This document shows positions 1 through 11,760 of a stretch of DNA of 64,000 bases, piece after piece. The stretch's first letter is position 1. The number at the start of each line of letters is the position of its first letter. A program made the translations under genes and the position numbers. Source of the stretch: Mariannaea sp. PMI_226 (lineage: Eukaryota > Ascomycota > Sordariomycetes > Hypocreales > Nectriaceae); assembly GCA_024336345.1 (NCBI GenBank), contig JANFOG010000008.1:2356001-2420000 (forward strand). The letters are read 5' to 3'. The notes under the pieces were generated by a model. It worked only from the letters and a program-made list of their open reading frames with translations, did not search any database and was not told the DNA's origin.

Positions 1-627
1 AGTGATTCTGCAATCTTATTTGCCAAGTCTCGACTCTGGTGGCGATTTTGGAACTTAAAAATTATCCTCTTCCGACAGTTTCTTCTCAAAAGAGCAGTGG
101 ATCAGGCTCGACACACTGGTCCGGTGTTGGCGGTCAGCGACTTGGATGCCCGGTGTAGAGACGCAGCAGTCAATGCCGCCAGTTCGACGATTACGTCGAT
201 TGCACAGTACCTTGAAACCGCTCCGGTGGATAGGCTCGTCTCCTGGTACTCCATGTATGTCAATACAATAATTCCACCCATTATATAGTAGATAGGCCGC
301 TGACACATCAGATTTTTTATCTTCCACGCCTCTCTCGTCATTGCCCTGGCGGTGCTGGGCAACGCAGAGTCAACGGATGTTTCTAGATGGCAAGCCGATC
401 TCGACTCTGTCCGGCGCATTCTCCTCAACACATTTTCCAACAATTCTCTTGCAAAACGATGCGCTGGTGTCTTAGACCTAGTCGTTGCGCAATCTCACAC
501 GACGAACAGTAACGATTGGACTGGTGTAGAAATGGATTTATCATGGATGGATTTCTCAACTTGGCCTTCGACTACGGGAGACTTCTTCGACTACCTTCGC
601 TGGCCTGAATCTGGTGGCTCTCTCTAA
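1..627 (+). CDS. Fungal-specific transcription factor, C-terminal part (5' truncated by window edge)
   Basis: Open in frame 1 from the first base, so the N-terminus and any Zn2Cys6 DNA-binding domain lie outside the window. I join 1..254 to 312..627; the donor is GTATGT after 254 and the acceptor CAG ends at 311, a 57-bp intron, giving 189 visible residues. The readable part has the helical pattern of the C-terminal half of fungal GAL4-type activators: a WWRFWNLKI stretch with basic and aromatic residues, a CRDAA helix, a WYSIFFIFHASLV hydrophobic helix built across the splice, then a W..D...VRRIL helix. The tail is acidic and aromatic (WMDFSTWP, DYLRWPE), as in activation domains. The target genes are unknown. 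The stop lies only 53 bp from the stop of the convergent kinase gene, so the two transcripts probably overlap at their 3' ends. Function as an activator is inferred from family resemblance. Confidence 0.75.
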
Positions 628-680
628 AACTTGCAGTTCTTTTCAATTTCAGGGTGTCGCCATATTCCATCCCGCTCTAT

Positions 681-1556
681 TCAGTTCAGTATCTGGACAT
701 CAGGTTCTACTAACCGCGCTCGGATGAGATCCCCATTTGGCATGTCGTTATCTTTCGCACGGATGAGCGCAGCCTGGGCTGAAGTCTCGATGCCTGCCAG
801 TATGTGGCGTTTGACTAGGCGGACCAGGGCAACTTCTGGTAGCACATTCACGAACCATCTACAAAAGTGTCAATATCCCCTCACTGGTACGAGGAGTAAG
901 ATGGGAGACATCGTTGTAAGACTGACCTCTCATCAAGGTACTGTAGAATCTGATTCCACGGTTTCATGTTTAGCAGGGTATAATTTCCTTCAACAATAAC
1001 CACGCTGGTTCGTGACGATATGCAAACCGCCTCTTGTACAGGGTCTTGATCGGCGTGATCGAAGCTGGGTGCCTTAAATAGGACCTCCGGCTCAGAAGGT
1101 GCTGTTACAGGCGTGTTTTTTAGCAAGGCGATCAGCTTTATCAACGCGTGTGCATCAAAGGTGAAGGGGGCGCCGCGTTTGCGAAGAGCCATGACAGGGT
1201 CCTCGAACGTGGCCAGGACCGCTCGCGAGTAGTGGAAACCGTCCTATATACAAACAACAGGTTAGCTCTTATCGATGTTCATCAGCGAGTGGCTAGCAGC
1301 GAGCGCGAAGACTTGGGAAGGGTGCTTGGGTTACCATAGGGAGGACGACAACGTCCGCGTTGTCACGCTGGCGGAGAGCATCGAGCAGAGCTGCTGAGAT
1401 GGTCGATTTACCAGAGCCGGGGACTCCAGCCATTGCAATCAAGATACGCTCATTCGACTGCGATACCTTCCTCCGAGTAATGAGGCTCTCGACGCGCTGA
1501 CATAATGACGAGACAGTATCCGCGATGCTGCCTCTCTCTCCAAGTGTTTCCGTCAT
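681..1556 (-). CDS. P-loop kinase, YFH7 / uridine kinase-phosphoribulokinase-like
   Basis: Three exons on the minus strand: 1556..1335, 1243..927 and 858..681, giving 238 residues. The introns are 91 and 68 bp. Exon 1 carries a Walker A motif (GVPGSGKS, around residues 44-51). The first splice restores VVVLPM-DGFHYSR, the acidic DGFH motif typical of uridine kinase-like enzymes and of yeast Yfh7-type ATP-dependent kinases. Exon 2 contains RKRGAPFTFD and VVIVEGNYTLL, further signatures of this family. The last exon reads RWFVNVLPEVALVRLVKRH and ends with a conserved RA.DNDMPNGDLI segment. The length fits the family (about 230-250). It probably phosphorylates a small metabolite in the cytosol; the substrate of this fungal branch is not established. 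Convergent with the truncated activator at its 3' side and divergent from the sugar transporter at its 5' side. Confidence 0.88.
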
Positions 1557-2895
1557 TTTTGCCCTCTCCTTTTGTTTTTCTTTTTCAGGCTATAAACGAA
1601 TAAGGTAGCGCTAGCCAGGCGTCTTTTTTTTCATACAAGTGAATAGAAATAGAGCACCTGGATTAGGAATGACGGTCTGGAATATGAATATGGCTGCATC
1701 TCGTCCTGCGGAGCAGACCGGTCCGTAAGCTAAATCCCGGGACCCAGACGTCCAGAACTTTCCCCAGACAGCGGCGCATAGGGATCGTGTATTATTTTCG
1801 GGATGGCAGTTTTTAAGGCTAACAAGCGGGGAAGACCGCTCCGTGTCATGTTGACTTTGCCATTCAAGAAATGGGAAATTAATCTGGGAGTATAGCGGGA
1901 ATATGATAATTAGTTAGTCTCCATTTTTTTTAGGACCGCGTGGAGGAGTTGTTCCCCAGTCTCGTTGGACCTTTCAAGTCAATATTTTCTATTGGTTTGC
2001 CCGAGTTTTCAATTTTCTGTTGCGAGAGGCTGTACGCTGGACTGCTGAGAAACATTAGCACTCTGATCCCACTGGAGAAAAGGACCCCCAGTGTATCATC
2101 TCCTCAACGGTGGGATCGATTGTATGGCTTTTATGCCAAAAGGATAAAGCACATAAGAACAGCCTAGCTGTTGCGACTTGACGACAAGAAGCCCAAGTAT
2201 CTCGCCAGAGTTGTCCAGGAGCGCAACTCAATCACGCATGAGCCACAGGTTGTATACCAAGCTCCATTTAACAAAAGGGGAACTGGAAGTTTGTAATCGC
2301 CACTGTCTGTTAACCTGCACGCACTCTAAATCTCAACATTTCATACTTTTCTTGCAATTGAATGACTCCCCATCTTGACGCCCATACCTAGTGACTCCAC
2401 ATGGAATACGTAAAATGCTGTAGGACCAACCCCACATTTTTGTGCTATGTTCGTCTCCTCTCCGGATTCTCCCCTCCCCTACAATCCTCATTGGCCCGGA
2501 CAACACACGTCCGGTACTAGTTCCGTCAAAGCAAGAGCGCAAAAGCCGCGATGAAGCCGTGATATCAGAACAAAACTCCGGACCAACAAAGCACAAACGG
2601 GCACTGATCAGCAGCGTATCGGCGTTAATGCTCAAAATTCTCATGACTCGCACTCAACAACCCCCCCGCTTACCCCCCTCTTAGTTGTATCGCACTCACG
2701 AACGTAGGGGCTCTCTTCCCCAGAGTCCCCACAGGTGTTGACACTGCCCCATTTATTGTCGATCCCCATGAAGATATAAAGATGATGGATAATACTGCTC
2801 TACCTTGCACTATTTCTCCCAGATCATATCACCAAGGTGGAGGCCTGCTATTACTCTATTGTTTTTACCGATAACTCCCGTACTGTTTGTCCATC
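1557..2895. other. Divergent promoter region, no gene seen
   Basis: The interval separates the kinase (leftward) from the sugar transporter (rightward) and must hold both promoters. Open frames of 66-106 codons occur but have no signal peptide, motif or splice partner, and most are set off by alternative start codons. The right third is rich in C runs and holds the CreA-like boxes listed separately. Confidence 0.6.
2718..2780 (+). promoter_or_regulatory. Candidate CreA/Cre1 box pair and TATA box of sugar transporter 1
   Basis: Two hexamers, CCCCAG (2718-2723) and CCCCAC (2727-2732), are reverse complements of the 5'-SYGGRG-3' consensus of the carbon-catabolite repressor CreA/Cre1 and lie four bases apart. 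A TATAAA follows at 2775-2780, 116 bp before the ATG. Closely paired SYGGRG sites are the arrangement known to matter for CreA repression in Aspergillus. Binding here is inferred from sequence only. Confidence 0.4.
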
Positions 2896-4790
2896 ATGGC
2901 TTCTGAAGTGGTACTAGCAGAAGGCCACACCAAGAAGGGCGTCTGGCAGCTTTGCCGAGAGAACCCATACCTCTTGGGCTTAACTACGGTGCGTGCCATT
3001 GCTGGGACATATTGCTACATCACAAAATCCAGCAGTCATGAAAACCAACTGACTCTTTCTCCTTCCCATCCATTTTAGTTTGCCAGTTTAGGAGGATTTC
3101 TCTTCGGTTACGACCAGGGGGTTGTTTCTGGCGTTTTGACCATGGAGTCGTTTGCTGCCAAGTTCCCCCGTATCTATCTCGACAACGACTTTAAGGGCTG
3201 GTTTGTTTCGACGCTTCTGTTGCTCGCCTGGTTTGGCTCCTTAGCCAATGGGCCACTCGCAGATTCCATCGGTAGGAAGGGGTCCATACTCGTGGCCGTG
3301 GTAATCTTTATTCTTGGCGCTGCTTTGCAGACTGGTGCTCAGACGGTTGCTACACTCTTTGCTGGTAAGTAGCTGCCATCATTCCTGCATTATCTTCCAC
3401 CCCATATAGAGTTCAAATTGGCTAACTGTTCTTTCCTCCCCTCCCCTGTCTAGGTCGCGCAATCGCTGGTCTAGCTGTCGGAATGCTGACAATGATTGTG
3501 CCTATGTACATGTCCGAGGTATCGACCGCTGGCATTCGAGGTACTCTCGTCGTCCTCCAGCAGCTCAGTATTACACTGGGGATCCTGGTTAGCTACTGGC
3601 TCGAGTATGGTACCCAATACATTGGCGGTCATCGCTGCGCACCGGACATTCCCTACACCGGAGGCACCATTGACAACCCGTCTTTTGATCCCATTCACGA
3701 TGTGGGTGATCACGGCTGCACCGGCCAGACAGACGCCGCCTGGAGAGTCCCCATGGGTGTTCAGATCGCCCCTGCCCTTGTTCTAGGTATTGGGATGTTA
3801 TTCTTTCCCGAGTCGCCCCGATACTTCCTCATGGTGAACCAGGAGGACAAGGCCCTTAAAGCTTTGGCCCAGATCCGCCGGATGCACCCAGACACTGAAT
3901 CATTGAGGGTGGAATACCTCGCTATCAAAGCTGAGGTTCTATTTGACCAGGCTGTCACCCGTGACATGTTCCCGGACAAGAGTGGTGTTGCGCTCTTTTT
4001 CGCCCAGTACTGGTCTCTGCTCTCGCGGTGGTCCTCATTCAAGCGTGTGTTTATCGGATGCGCCATCATGTTCTTCCAACAGTTTATGGGCTGCAACGCG
4101 CTGATATACTATGCACCAACTATGTTCAAGCAGCTTGGACTGTCAGGAAACACGTCTGGCCTGTTGGCTACTGGTGTATACGGCATTGTGAACACGCTTT
4201 CCACTCTCCCAGCCCTCTTCCTCATCGACAAGATTGGTAGACGACCTCTCCTTATGGCTGGAGCTGCAGGGACGTGCATTTCTCTTGCCATAGTTGGAGG
4301 GATCGTCGGCGGCTACGGCTCGTCTCTGGTATCACACAAGTCTGCCGGGTGGGCCGGCATCGCCTTCATCTACATTTACGACATCAATTTCTCATACTCT
4401 TTTGCTCCGATCGGCTGGGTGCTTCCTTCAGAGATCTTTAACCTCGGCAATAGGTCCAAGGCGATGGCGCTCACAACGAGCTCGACTTGGATGTGCAACT
4501 TCATCATCGGCCTAGTGACGCCGGACATGCTAGAGACACTTCAATGGGGCACCTATATCTTCTTCGCCGCTTTTTGTCTGCTGGCTCTGGTGTTTACATA
4601 TTTTTTTGTTCCTGAGACACGGGGAAAGACCCTTGAGGATATGGACGTCGTCTTTGGTGACACAGCTGCCCACGAGGAAAAGGCGCGGTTGGCCGAGATT
4701 GCAGCCTCTGTGGGCTTGACGGCCCAACTGCCATCTGCAAAGATTGATATTATTCGGGAACAAACTGATCATGTTGAGCGGTCTGTTTAG
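2896..4790 (+). CDS. MFS monosaccharide transporter (SP family, glucose/xylose type)
   Basis: Exons 2896..2988, 3079..3364 and 3454..4790 give 571 residues; the introns are 90 and 89 bp. The first splice joins GLTT to FASLGGFLFGYDQG, the start of TM1 of sugar porters, and the second restores AGRAIAGLAVGM. Visible sugar-porter motifs are GYDQGVVSGV in TM1, the loop 2-3 motif GPLADSIGRKGS, FFPESPRY after TM6, DKIGRRPLL in loop 8-9 and FVPETRGKTLEDMD after TM12. A cysteine-containing loop (HRCAPDIPY ... HGCTGQ) follows TM5. The GVVSGVLTMESF segment resembles glucose/xylose symporters such as Candida Gxs1 and its filamentous-fungal relatives, so monosaccharide uptake through the plasma membrane is likely; the exact substrate is inferred. 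The ATG at 2896 was chosen because an upstream in-frame TTG is not a normal eukaryotic start. The promoter has a TATA box and CreA-like boxes. Confidence 0.93.
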
Positions 4791-6407
4791 AAGGCGGGAA
4801 AAAGGAAATCAGAGGAGACGAAGAGATCCAAACCCCATAATACACAGAATTTCTCCTGGGAGTGGTATTCTGGAAGCGTGGTCTTGCACCCAGGACTGAG
4901 GTGTGGATGGTACTAAATTAGTCTCAAGAAACGTAACTTGTAGTTGCATTGAATGTGACGATACGGAGATATAATCCTAACCCTGTCGAAAACGGGAGCC
5001 GTGTATGAATTGGAATACGCAGATGTTAAACTCAATATTATATGATAAGTGTTGATACAGCCAGGCCAAGGCTAGCTCACCATGGTCATGCCTGGAGGCC
5101 CTTAATCGTGCTTATGTAGTCACTCTAACCTTGGTCAAGAGAAGATGTAGCAGTGAAACAGCACTTGTGGTGTTTTCTCAACCGAGGAGGTTACTCGGCC
5201 ACGCACGGAACAAATACCCCATTCACTCATGGTATTCCCTGACCATACAGAGCCTCCCAATGGAGAATTTGAACCTAGAGACCTTTGGATGACCCACCAT
5301 CGCTAGATATAACCAGGGCGTAGCTCTTGTGCTCTCAAACATCTTGTTGATTGGGATACTATTTTCACAAGTGTGTTGCTGACGTCGTCACGCTGTTAGC
5401 TACACTGGTATTACTGGTCAGTTGCTCAGGGGTACGTGCAACGAACAAGTGCAGGTGGTACCTCGCCAAGATGCGTGTTACAAACACATCACGGCTGCAT
5501 GGAAGTACCACAAGGCACTCTAGAATACAGGCAACAAGCTCACCGTGAGGTCGGGCGACTACACTAACTGGATAAGATATGATGTTCTCTGTAAATATCG
5601 ACTTAGAAAGATACAGAAGGGAGAAAGGTCTATTCATTCAGCACGAGGCCTCCAATATCGTCATTTTTCTCTTCTGCAGCATGACACATCGTAAGAGTAT
5701 GGTACCCGTTCGTTGTCTTTTTCATACCCCACACTCTGTTTTGGTGGCCTGCAGCAGTCTGAGATTTTCGTCTGAACTCCAAGTTTGCTCCTTGTTCTGC
5801 AGCAGAGGACCTCCACTAAGCTTCTCCGTTTAGTGGCTCTCGACGCATGGGTCGGTCACAGGTTGGATTGTGTGGCAGTTCTGGGTCTTAGCTCTGCTCT
5901 CAGCTTGATGCCTCTGGTAACATATGCAGTTGGATCCGAAAAATAGTAATAACCTGCATAAGCTCAGCTGCAACTAGTGGCATACAGGATTGGGGGCCGT
6001 TCTCGTCGTCAGCTCTTTGCTTGTGCAGCAGGGGCTATTTTTATTGTTTGGCGAAATAGCAGTAACTCGGCACATTACCAGCTGATTATGATACAGACTT
6101 GTGAATGGTCTTTTCGGCCTCAAAGTGCACTTATCTGCATGCTGGATACGAAGTCCTACATTACACACGGTGTCGCTTGTGCGTCTAACCCTGCTGACTG
6201 TGATCAAATTAAATATAGATCACATCTTTTCAGCTGCGATGAGTCGTACTTCTGTGGCTTGACTAGCACGCATGGCATGAGCCATATTATCTCCTCTGTG
6301 GTAACATTTTTGGACCACGGCCCAGGCGTAAGTCTCGTCATTTATGTCTATGCCTTCATTCTTATATCGACTACTCTCGTTCTCCCATTGCGACCGCATG
6401 CGGAAAA
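4791..6407. other. Intergenic region with probable retroelement remnants
   Basis: No intact gene seen. The first part would hold the 3' UTR of transporter 1. The middle contains a tRNA-like fragment (5250-5318, minus) and a stretch from about 5371 that begins TGTTGC and reads like non-coding repeat DNA. A 144-codon frame at 5977-6411 opens with GTG, has no motif and overlaps the next gene, so I treat it as chance. Confidence 0.45.
5250..5318 (-). repeat. tRNA-like fragment (pol III A/B-box relic, SINE or tRNA pseudogene)
   Basis: On the minus strand an A-box-like TAGCGATGGTGG is followed by a B-box-like GGTTCAAATTC at tRNA spacing. Only the inner three pairs of the T stem form, and no complete acceptor stem closes, so it is not a functional tRNA. 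It could be a tRNA pseudogene or the head of a tRNA-derived SINE. Confidence 0.25.
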
Positions 6408-8820
6408 ATGACACTAGAAGCAGCTACGACAGCTGAATACGCCCCAGTGAGTCAACAACTGCCTGCTGATGGCGAGTTAGAACGGGAGGGGCAGACTAGC
6501 CCAGTTATTGTGCAAGTGCCGCTTAGTGGAGAGCGATCTTGGCTAAACAAACTGTCAACATGGACTGCTACAACGATTGTTTTATCCTACATATGTTTAC
6601 CACTCTCTATCGGCTTTTTGGCATTTCTGTGGTCAAATCCAAAGGGCCTTGGGGCAAACAAGACATGGTTCCGCATTGTCCTAGGAGATTGGACACTTAA
6701 GTCTATCACGATCGCATCTTTCATAATCCGTACAGCCATATCTACTCAAGCTGCGTACGTATTTTCCTCGGCCTCCTTCCGGCTACTTCACTCCTTGTGT
6801 TAACTATGAAAGCATCTCGACATCTATGTTGGCTTCTATCATCCTGGAACGCCGCCAGGTCATGATCTATGATTCAGCCCCTATACTAGCCCTCCGCTTC
6901 GTAAATGATGGTCCCTTCAGTCTACTGTTTGCATTGAAGAACACTTATCGACGGGCTCAAATTTGGATGTCAGCCGCTCTGCTCTTATTTGGAACTACTC
7001 TGCTTTTACAGTTCACCTCAACAGGGCTTGTTACGGATGTCGGTATGGGGACGCTATTCGCGTCCCCAAAACAACATCAAACAATGGTGGCCGTATCATT
7101 TTCAAACATAAATCTTACCGATATACGAAGTGTGCGCCCAATCCCGTACTGGCTAGAAGCCACCCCGAACTTCCCCGTCTTTGCAGAGCGTTATGAAGCT
7201 GTTCCCAACAACGAAACGTCAAATTCGGCACGCGATACTGGATTGACGCATAGAGCATTCGTACCCGTATCTAACTCCTCCATGCGGACGTCAATAAAGG
7301 AGTTTGTTGGCATCGCTACCGTCTTGGACTCAAGAGTTACATGTGTGCGCCCCAAAATGCATCCTTGTCTCAGCCTTGGCTACACTTTAGAAGATGGGTT
7401 TTTCCTCAACGGCACATTGGCTCCTGATTTCACCCCTGTCGGCCTCATCCTGGCGAACGAGCCATGCGTGACCCAGGACTTGCGCCAGATATTATACAAC
7501 ATCACTGGGCCTGACTCGCGTAACTCAACTATTAACATGAACTGGGCGCAGCAACTCCAGTTCGCCCATGATGATGGAGAATGGAATGTCGTCCAGAAGC
7601 ATATGCTATGGGGTCCCGGTCTGGTATCGTCTCTTGACCCGCGTTTTCCAACCATCAGAAAATACAACTTGTCACATTTCCAAATGTCTAATCCATCCAA
7701 TCGCTCTTTTGGATTATCGTATAAGATGGAGAACGACAACTTTCCATTGATGACAGGTAGGAGCTATCAGCTACTGAATATTACTTCCTCCGCGAACCTC
7801 CCGACACTTATCAATGGCCCTGGCCCGACCAGCTTCTACTTCAGCTCTTCTCAACTCGTCAAAGGAGCCCTTGAATTAGTCATAAGTCCCCAGGACGAAT
7901 GGCTAATTTTTACGATCCCCATAGTGCCTGAATGGCATGTTTCTGTGTCTTTATGCTTTGACTCGTTTGTTTCGGTCGACGCAAATGTTACGATTTCAAC
8001 AAATGCTACCTTAACGGAGCCTGAGTTAGGAACTTGGATTGCTACAGATCTGAAATTCGATACAAGGGCCATCCGAACGCAACTAGGAGGCCGTTATAGT
8101 CAAGTTCAATCACAGGCAGATCGAGCCATCATGAATCTGGAAACGACTCCTCACGATCTGCGGAGGCAGGTCCAGGATTGGTTCGATACTGGGGTGCCTC
8201 AAAATATGTCTGATGTCTCGATATACGGTCAGAATTTCATTCGGGACAGTATCCAAGATAAAAGATCATTTGGAACATATATGTGTGCTGGTTGTGGGCT
8301 CCAAGTTGTTTCTAATGTGATGCTTGGCTACTCAAACAACAATCCGCTTCAACAACAGGTGTGGCAAGACGTTATGAGATACACAAACGACTCTGCGCTT
8401 GCATGGCAGGCATATTTTACACTGCTTAGTCGTACCGTATATTATGACGTGCTCTCTTACTTTGACGTTGTAGAAGATGCTTCTATCTCGTGGTTTCTTG
8501 GTGCCCAGTTTCCACGGTCGTATTTGGGATTGAGGGTTGTCATGACAGTGTTGAGTATTCATTGTTTACTTGTTGCTTTGATTATATTCGCCTTCATTGC
8601 GCGGACGAGGTATTCTCGAGTGGGTGATAATGCGTGGCAGTGCCTCTCGCAAGCCAATTACCACAAGTCAGATAACCTGTTCCACGAGGTGACGCGGATG
8701 ACAGATGGTGAAGTTGAGAGGTATCTTGAAACCAAGGGTCTCAGTACCAGATTAGTTTCCCTCGAGGTGATTCAGGAATATCCAAGGTGGCGAACGGGGA
8801 TAAAGGCGGTGGAAGAATAA
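6408..8820 (+). CDS. Large fungal multi-pass membrane glycoprotein, function unknown
   Basis: Two exons, 6408..6754 and 6813..8820, with a 58-bp intron (donor GTACGT), give 784 residues. The join reads TQAA-ISTSMLASIILERRQV, which merges one helix and its following loop. Predicted architecture: a hydrophilic N-terminus of about 48 residues, hydrophobic helices around residues 50-75 and 105-125 and near residues 165-190 (WMSAALLLFGTTLLLQF), a long extracytoplasmic domain of roughly 500 residues with many N-glycosylation sequons (NVTIS, NATLT, NMSD, NITGP), and a final helix (VVMTVLSIHCLLVALIIFAFIA) before a short cytoplasmic tail. A CAGCGLQV cysteine pair lies late in the large domain. This layout matches a widespread uncharacterised family of ascomycete membrane proteins; no enzymatic motif is visible. 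It sits 644 bp upstream of the HET gene on the same strand, but nothing shows a functional link. Confidence 0.82.
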
Positions 8821-9464
8821 GACAGCAGAGTGGTTTGTGCGAAATTGGCAACGGGAAAAGGACTCATTGCAAGGTAATATGAGCCGGCGAGAGCATTATT
8901 CGACATTTCGATACACTGTCCAGCCTTTGTTACTAGAACAAGCTAGGAGCCAAGAGGGAGTTAGCCTGGGGCTTCTTCTATAATATAAATTTATAAAATT
9001 TTGTCCACAAAATATCTCGTGAGTGTTGGTGATGTCTGACGGTTAATCTAACTCGCTAGACCAGGCGGACTATTCAGTTTGTAAAGTGCTAGCTCTACAA
9101 GCAATACTAGGCAGAAACAAGCAATATTCAGGTCTCCTGATTTTTTCTCACTAGAGCAACCGATAGCAAGCGGTACGCAGGGCTTTCCAATATGGGGCAA
9201 ATCCGAGTGATATTTACTCTGATGAGTGTAAAAATCCCATTGAGCCTCTCAATTTCTAGTCAATTTTCCCGTAAAAGAAAGATTTTCGACACTCTTGCTG
9301 TGAGAACTGGTCGGGCATTGCATAGCGCAACGTTGATGTTGAATTTTGCTGTGCCACACATGCGAGATTTTGAGATATTAATAAGCAAGCAAGGATTGTG
9401 AATCCAGCCCGGCGTCCAACATTTTCAATTCACTACTTCCAACTTCGTTTGACGTTCGTTTTGA
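8821..9464. other. Intergenic region, promoter of the HET gene
   Basis: A/T-rich DNA with an ATAATATAAATTTATAAAATTTT block near 8980-9000 and no convincing gene. A 69-codon frame at 9192 has no recognisable motif. Confidence 0.5.
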
Positions 9465-11286
9465 ATGGTCGCGAATATGAGACTTCTCAACATAGATACT
9501 TGGCAAATGTCGGAATTCATCTCTGATGATGAAATCCCGCAATACGCTATCCTCTCTCACACCTGGGGCGATGAAGAGATCAGTTTCCAGCAGTGGGAGT
9601 CCAAGGTCGCGTCGGATAATAGCCGCAAGAAAGGGTACGACAAAATCAAGAAATTTGGCGAGATGGCTGCCAGCAATGGATTTAGCTGGGTCTGGATAGA
9701 TACGTATGCCTACTCCACTGTTCAGAACTGATGATGACTTTCTTGACTAAACTATACCGATGGAAAGCTGCTGCATTGATAAGAAAAGTAGCGCTGAGCT
9801 GAGCGAGGCCATCAATGCCATGTTCCGGTGGTACAAGAATGCCAAGGTCTGCTATGTGTACCTAGAAGACGTCCAAACTACAACAAACGTGGGCGGAAAC
9901 TTGCGCCATGCCCGGTGGTTTACTCGAGGATGGACTCTGCAAGAGCTAATTGCCCCTCTTGATGTTGAGTTCTACGCAGCTGATTGGCAAAAGATTGCGA
10001 GCAAGGATAAGCTTTGCGGCATGCTCTCCTTCATTACAGGAATAGATGAAAGTGTTCTCAGGGGTGGAAGGTTAGATGACGTGAGCGTGGCTAGAAGGAT
10101 GTCTTGGGCCTCACATCGGCAGACATCTCGGGTAGAGGACACTGCGTACTGTTTGTTGGGAATATTCGACGTCAACATTCCACTCATTTACGGAGAAGGC
10201 CACAAAGCATTTCAAAGGCTCCAAGAGGCTATTATGAACACCACCCATGATCAGTCCTTGTTTGCCTGGGGCCGGATAGTATCTTGTCCAGCTGAAATTC
10301 TTCATCAAAGTCACAAACTCGGTACCGAGGCCATTCCATGGAAACCGCCTCATGAAAGACAGTCTCTTCTGGGGCTTTTCGCCGAGTCTCCAGCCGATTT
10401 CAGGGAATCCAATGACATAGCACCAGTAGAGCATGGGTATTCTCACCATCATAGTCGACGATACCCTCGAAGTATCGTCAACAGAGGTGTGCTCGTCAGT
10501 CTCGTCGTGTACAAGAAGCTCACGTCTGTTGCATACTGGGATGACCCCGATATTGCCCAACCGCACGAAGTCGAGCTTGCAATTCTGCTCTGTCGATTCG
10601 GCTCCAAAGGAAGCCAGCTCATTGGACTGATTCTTCATTCCTGGGGCGATGATTATTATTCTCGTACCAACGAACTTGTACTCGTGGACTTGTTTGTCAG
10701 CCAAGTACGCTTTGAAAGTTGGACACGCCAACGACATTTGCTTCCCTTCAGGCCCTTCCAGATACGTAATGGCGACATCCTTTTCAGACGCTGGGTTATG
10801 CCTATCAAATGCAGCTGGGTCGTGAGGCCGAATACGGCCAGCGGCCCAGCATGGCGTCAAAAATGTGGCGATAGGGTCCTCCGCCTTGAGAAGGAAGCCG
10901 ACGGCGACGAAGCAGAATCTTTCATGTTTAAGCTAAGTAAGACAAAAGGCTTTGCCCTGACGTTTAGGAGACTTGCAAAGTCATTTGACCCAATAGGGCC
11001 ACTATTGATTGGTGTGTCGCCCATCGAAGCGATAGAAAGGAGCGGGATCGTAGACGAGCAGGAGAAAGACATCCCTCACAACTGGGTAACGAAGCATGGC
11101 GAGAACCTAAATACACCAATACTAAGTCATATTATGAATAATTCGTCGGATGCCTGGGAACTGGATATTCAGGGCCTTCCGCGTATATCTGCCAAAGTGG
11201 AAAGAATATTGCTTGACGGGGGATGGCAAGGCGCAGTGGATGTGGTGGATCTTGTTATCGACAAAGATATGTTTATGACCCAGTAG
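9465..11286 (+). CDS. HET-domain (heterokaryon incompatibility) protein
   Basis: Exons 9465..9703 and 9768..11286 with a 64-bp intron (donor GTATGC) give 585 residues. The splice rebuilds WVWIDTCCIDKKSSAELSEAI, the hallmark of the HET domain. Other HET signatures are RLLNIDTW near the start, YAILSHTWGDEEISFQQW, MFRWYKNAKVCYVYLEDV, WFTRGWTLQELIAP, and MSWASHRQTSRVEDTAYCLLGIFDVNIPLIYGEG. The HET domain fills about the first 250 residues. The remaining ~330 show no WD40, ankyrin or NACHT motif that I can see. HET proteins mediate non-self recognition and regulated cell death in fungi; which locus this equals is unknown. The start could also be the second ATG at 9477 (MRLLN), which is where many family members begin. 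A 249-codon open frame on the opposite strand (10111-10860) is a shadow. Confidence 0.92.
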
Positions 11287-11760
11287 GTAATCAAGGACCT
11301 TTTCTTGTCAAACAATCGATGTTGAAAGTATGTGGAATTGAAGAACAGCAATTTTCTAGAGCTTCTTTGTTTTCCGCTATCATAGTGTTTAGCCTCAAAT
11401 TTACTCATTTGCAACTATCCAATCTGTCAGTTCATATGTATATTTTGCAGTATCCAAGCCGCTTGAAACTGGAACGCGCCTTCACAGACACATCGCTATC
11501 ATTCACAAGGTCGGCTTGGCGGACGCCTTTGCTATGTTGGGATGGACAGAGCCCATCTTGTGTAGTAGGACCGAAGTTTTCTTGAGGTTGCTGGGATGAC
11601 ATGAGTATTTTTTATTCTTCTTGCCTTTGTTGCCCTAGATGCTGATCAGGTGAACGAGGAATGATTGTTATTCAGATATTCTAGTAACTCTAAGTAATTT
11701 TCTAAAAGGCTGCGCACGCCTAAAGCTTCATTTCTTCTTCTTGATAAAATCAAATAGTCA
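11287..11760. other. Convergent intergenic region
   Basis: Holds the 3' ends of the HET gene (rightward) and the aspartyl protease gene (leftward). No further feature seen. Confidence 0.55.

Noticed and set aside
5977..6411. 144-codon plus-strand frame before the membrane glycoprotein gene
   Set aside because: It begins with GTG, has no ATG early on, no motif, and overlaps the supported start at 6408.
10111..10860. 249-codon minus-strand open frame inside the HET gene
   Set aside because: It lies antisense to a well-supported HET exon, has no family motif, and its composition mirrors the sense codons.
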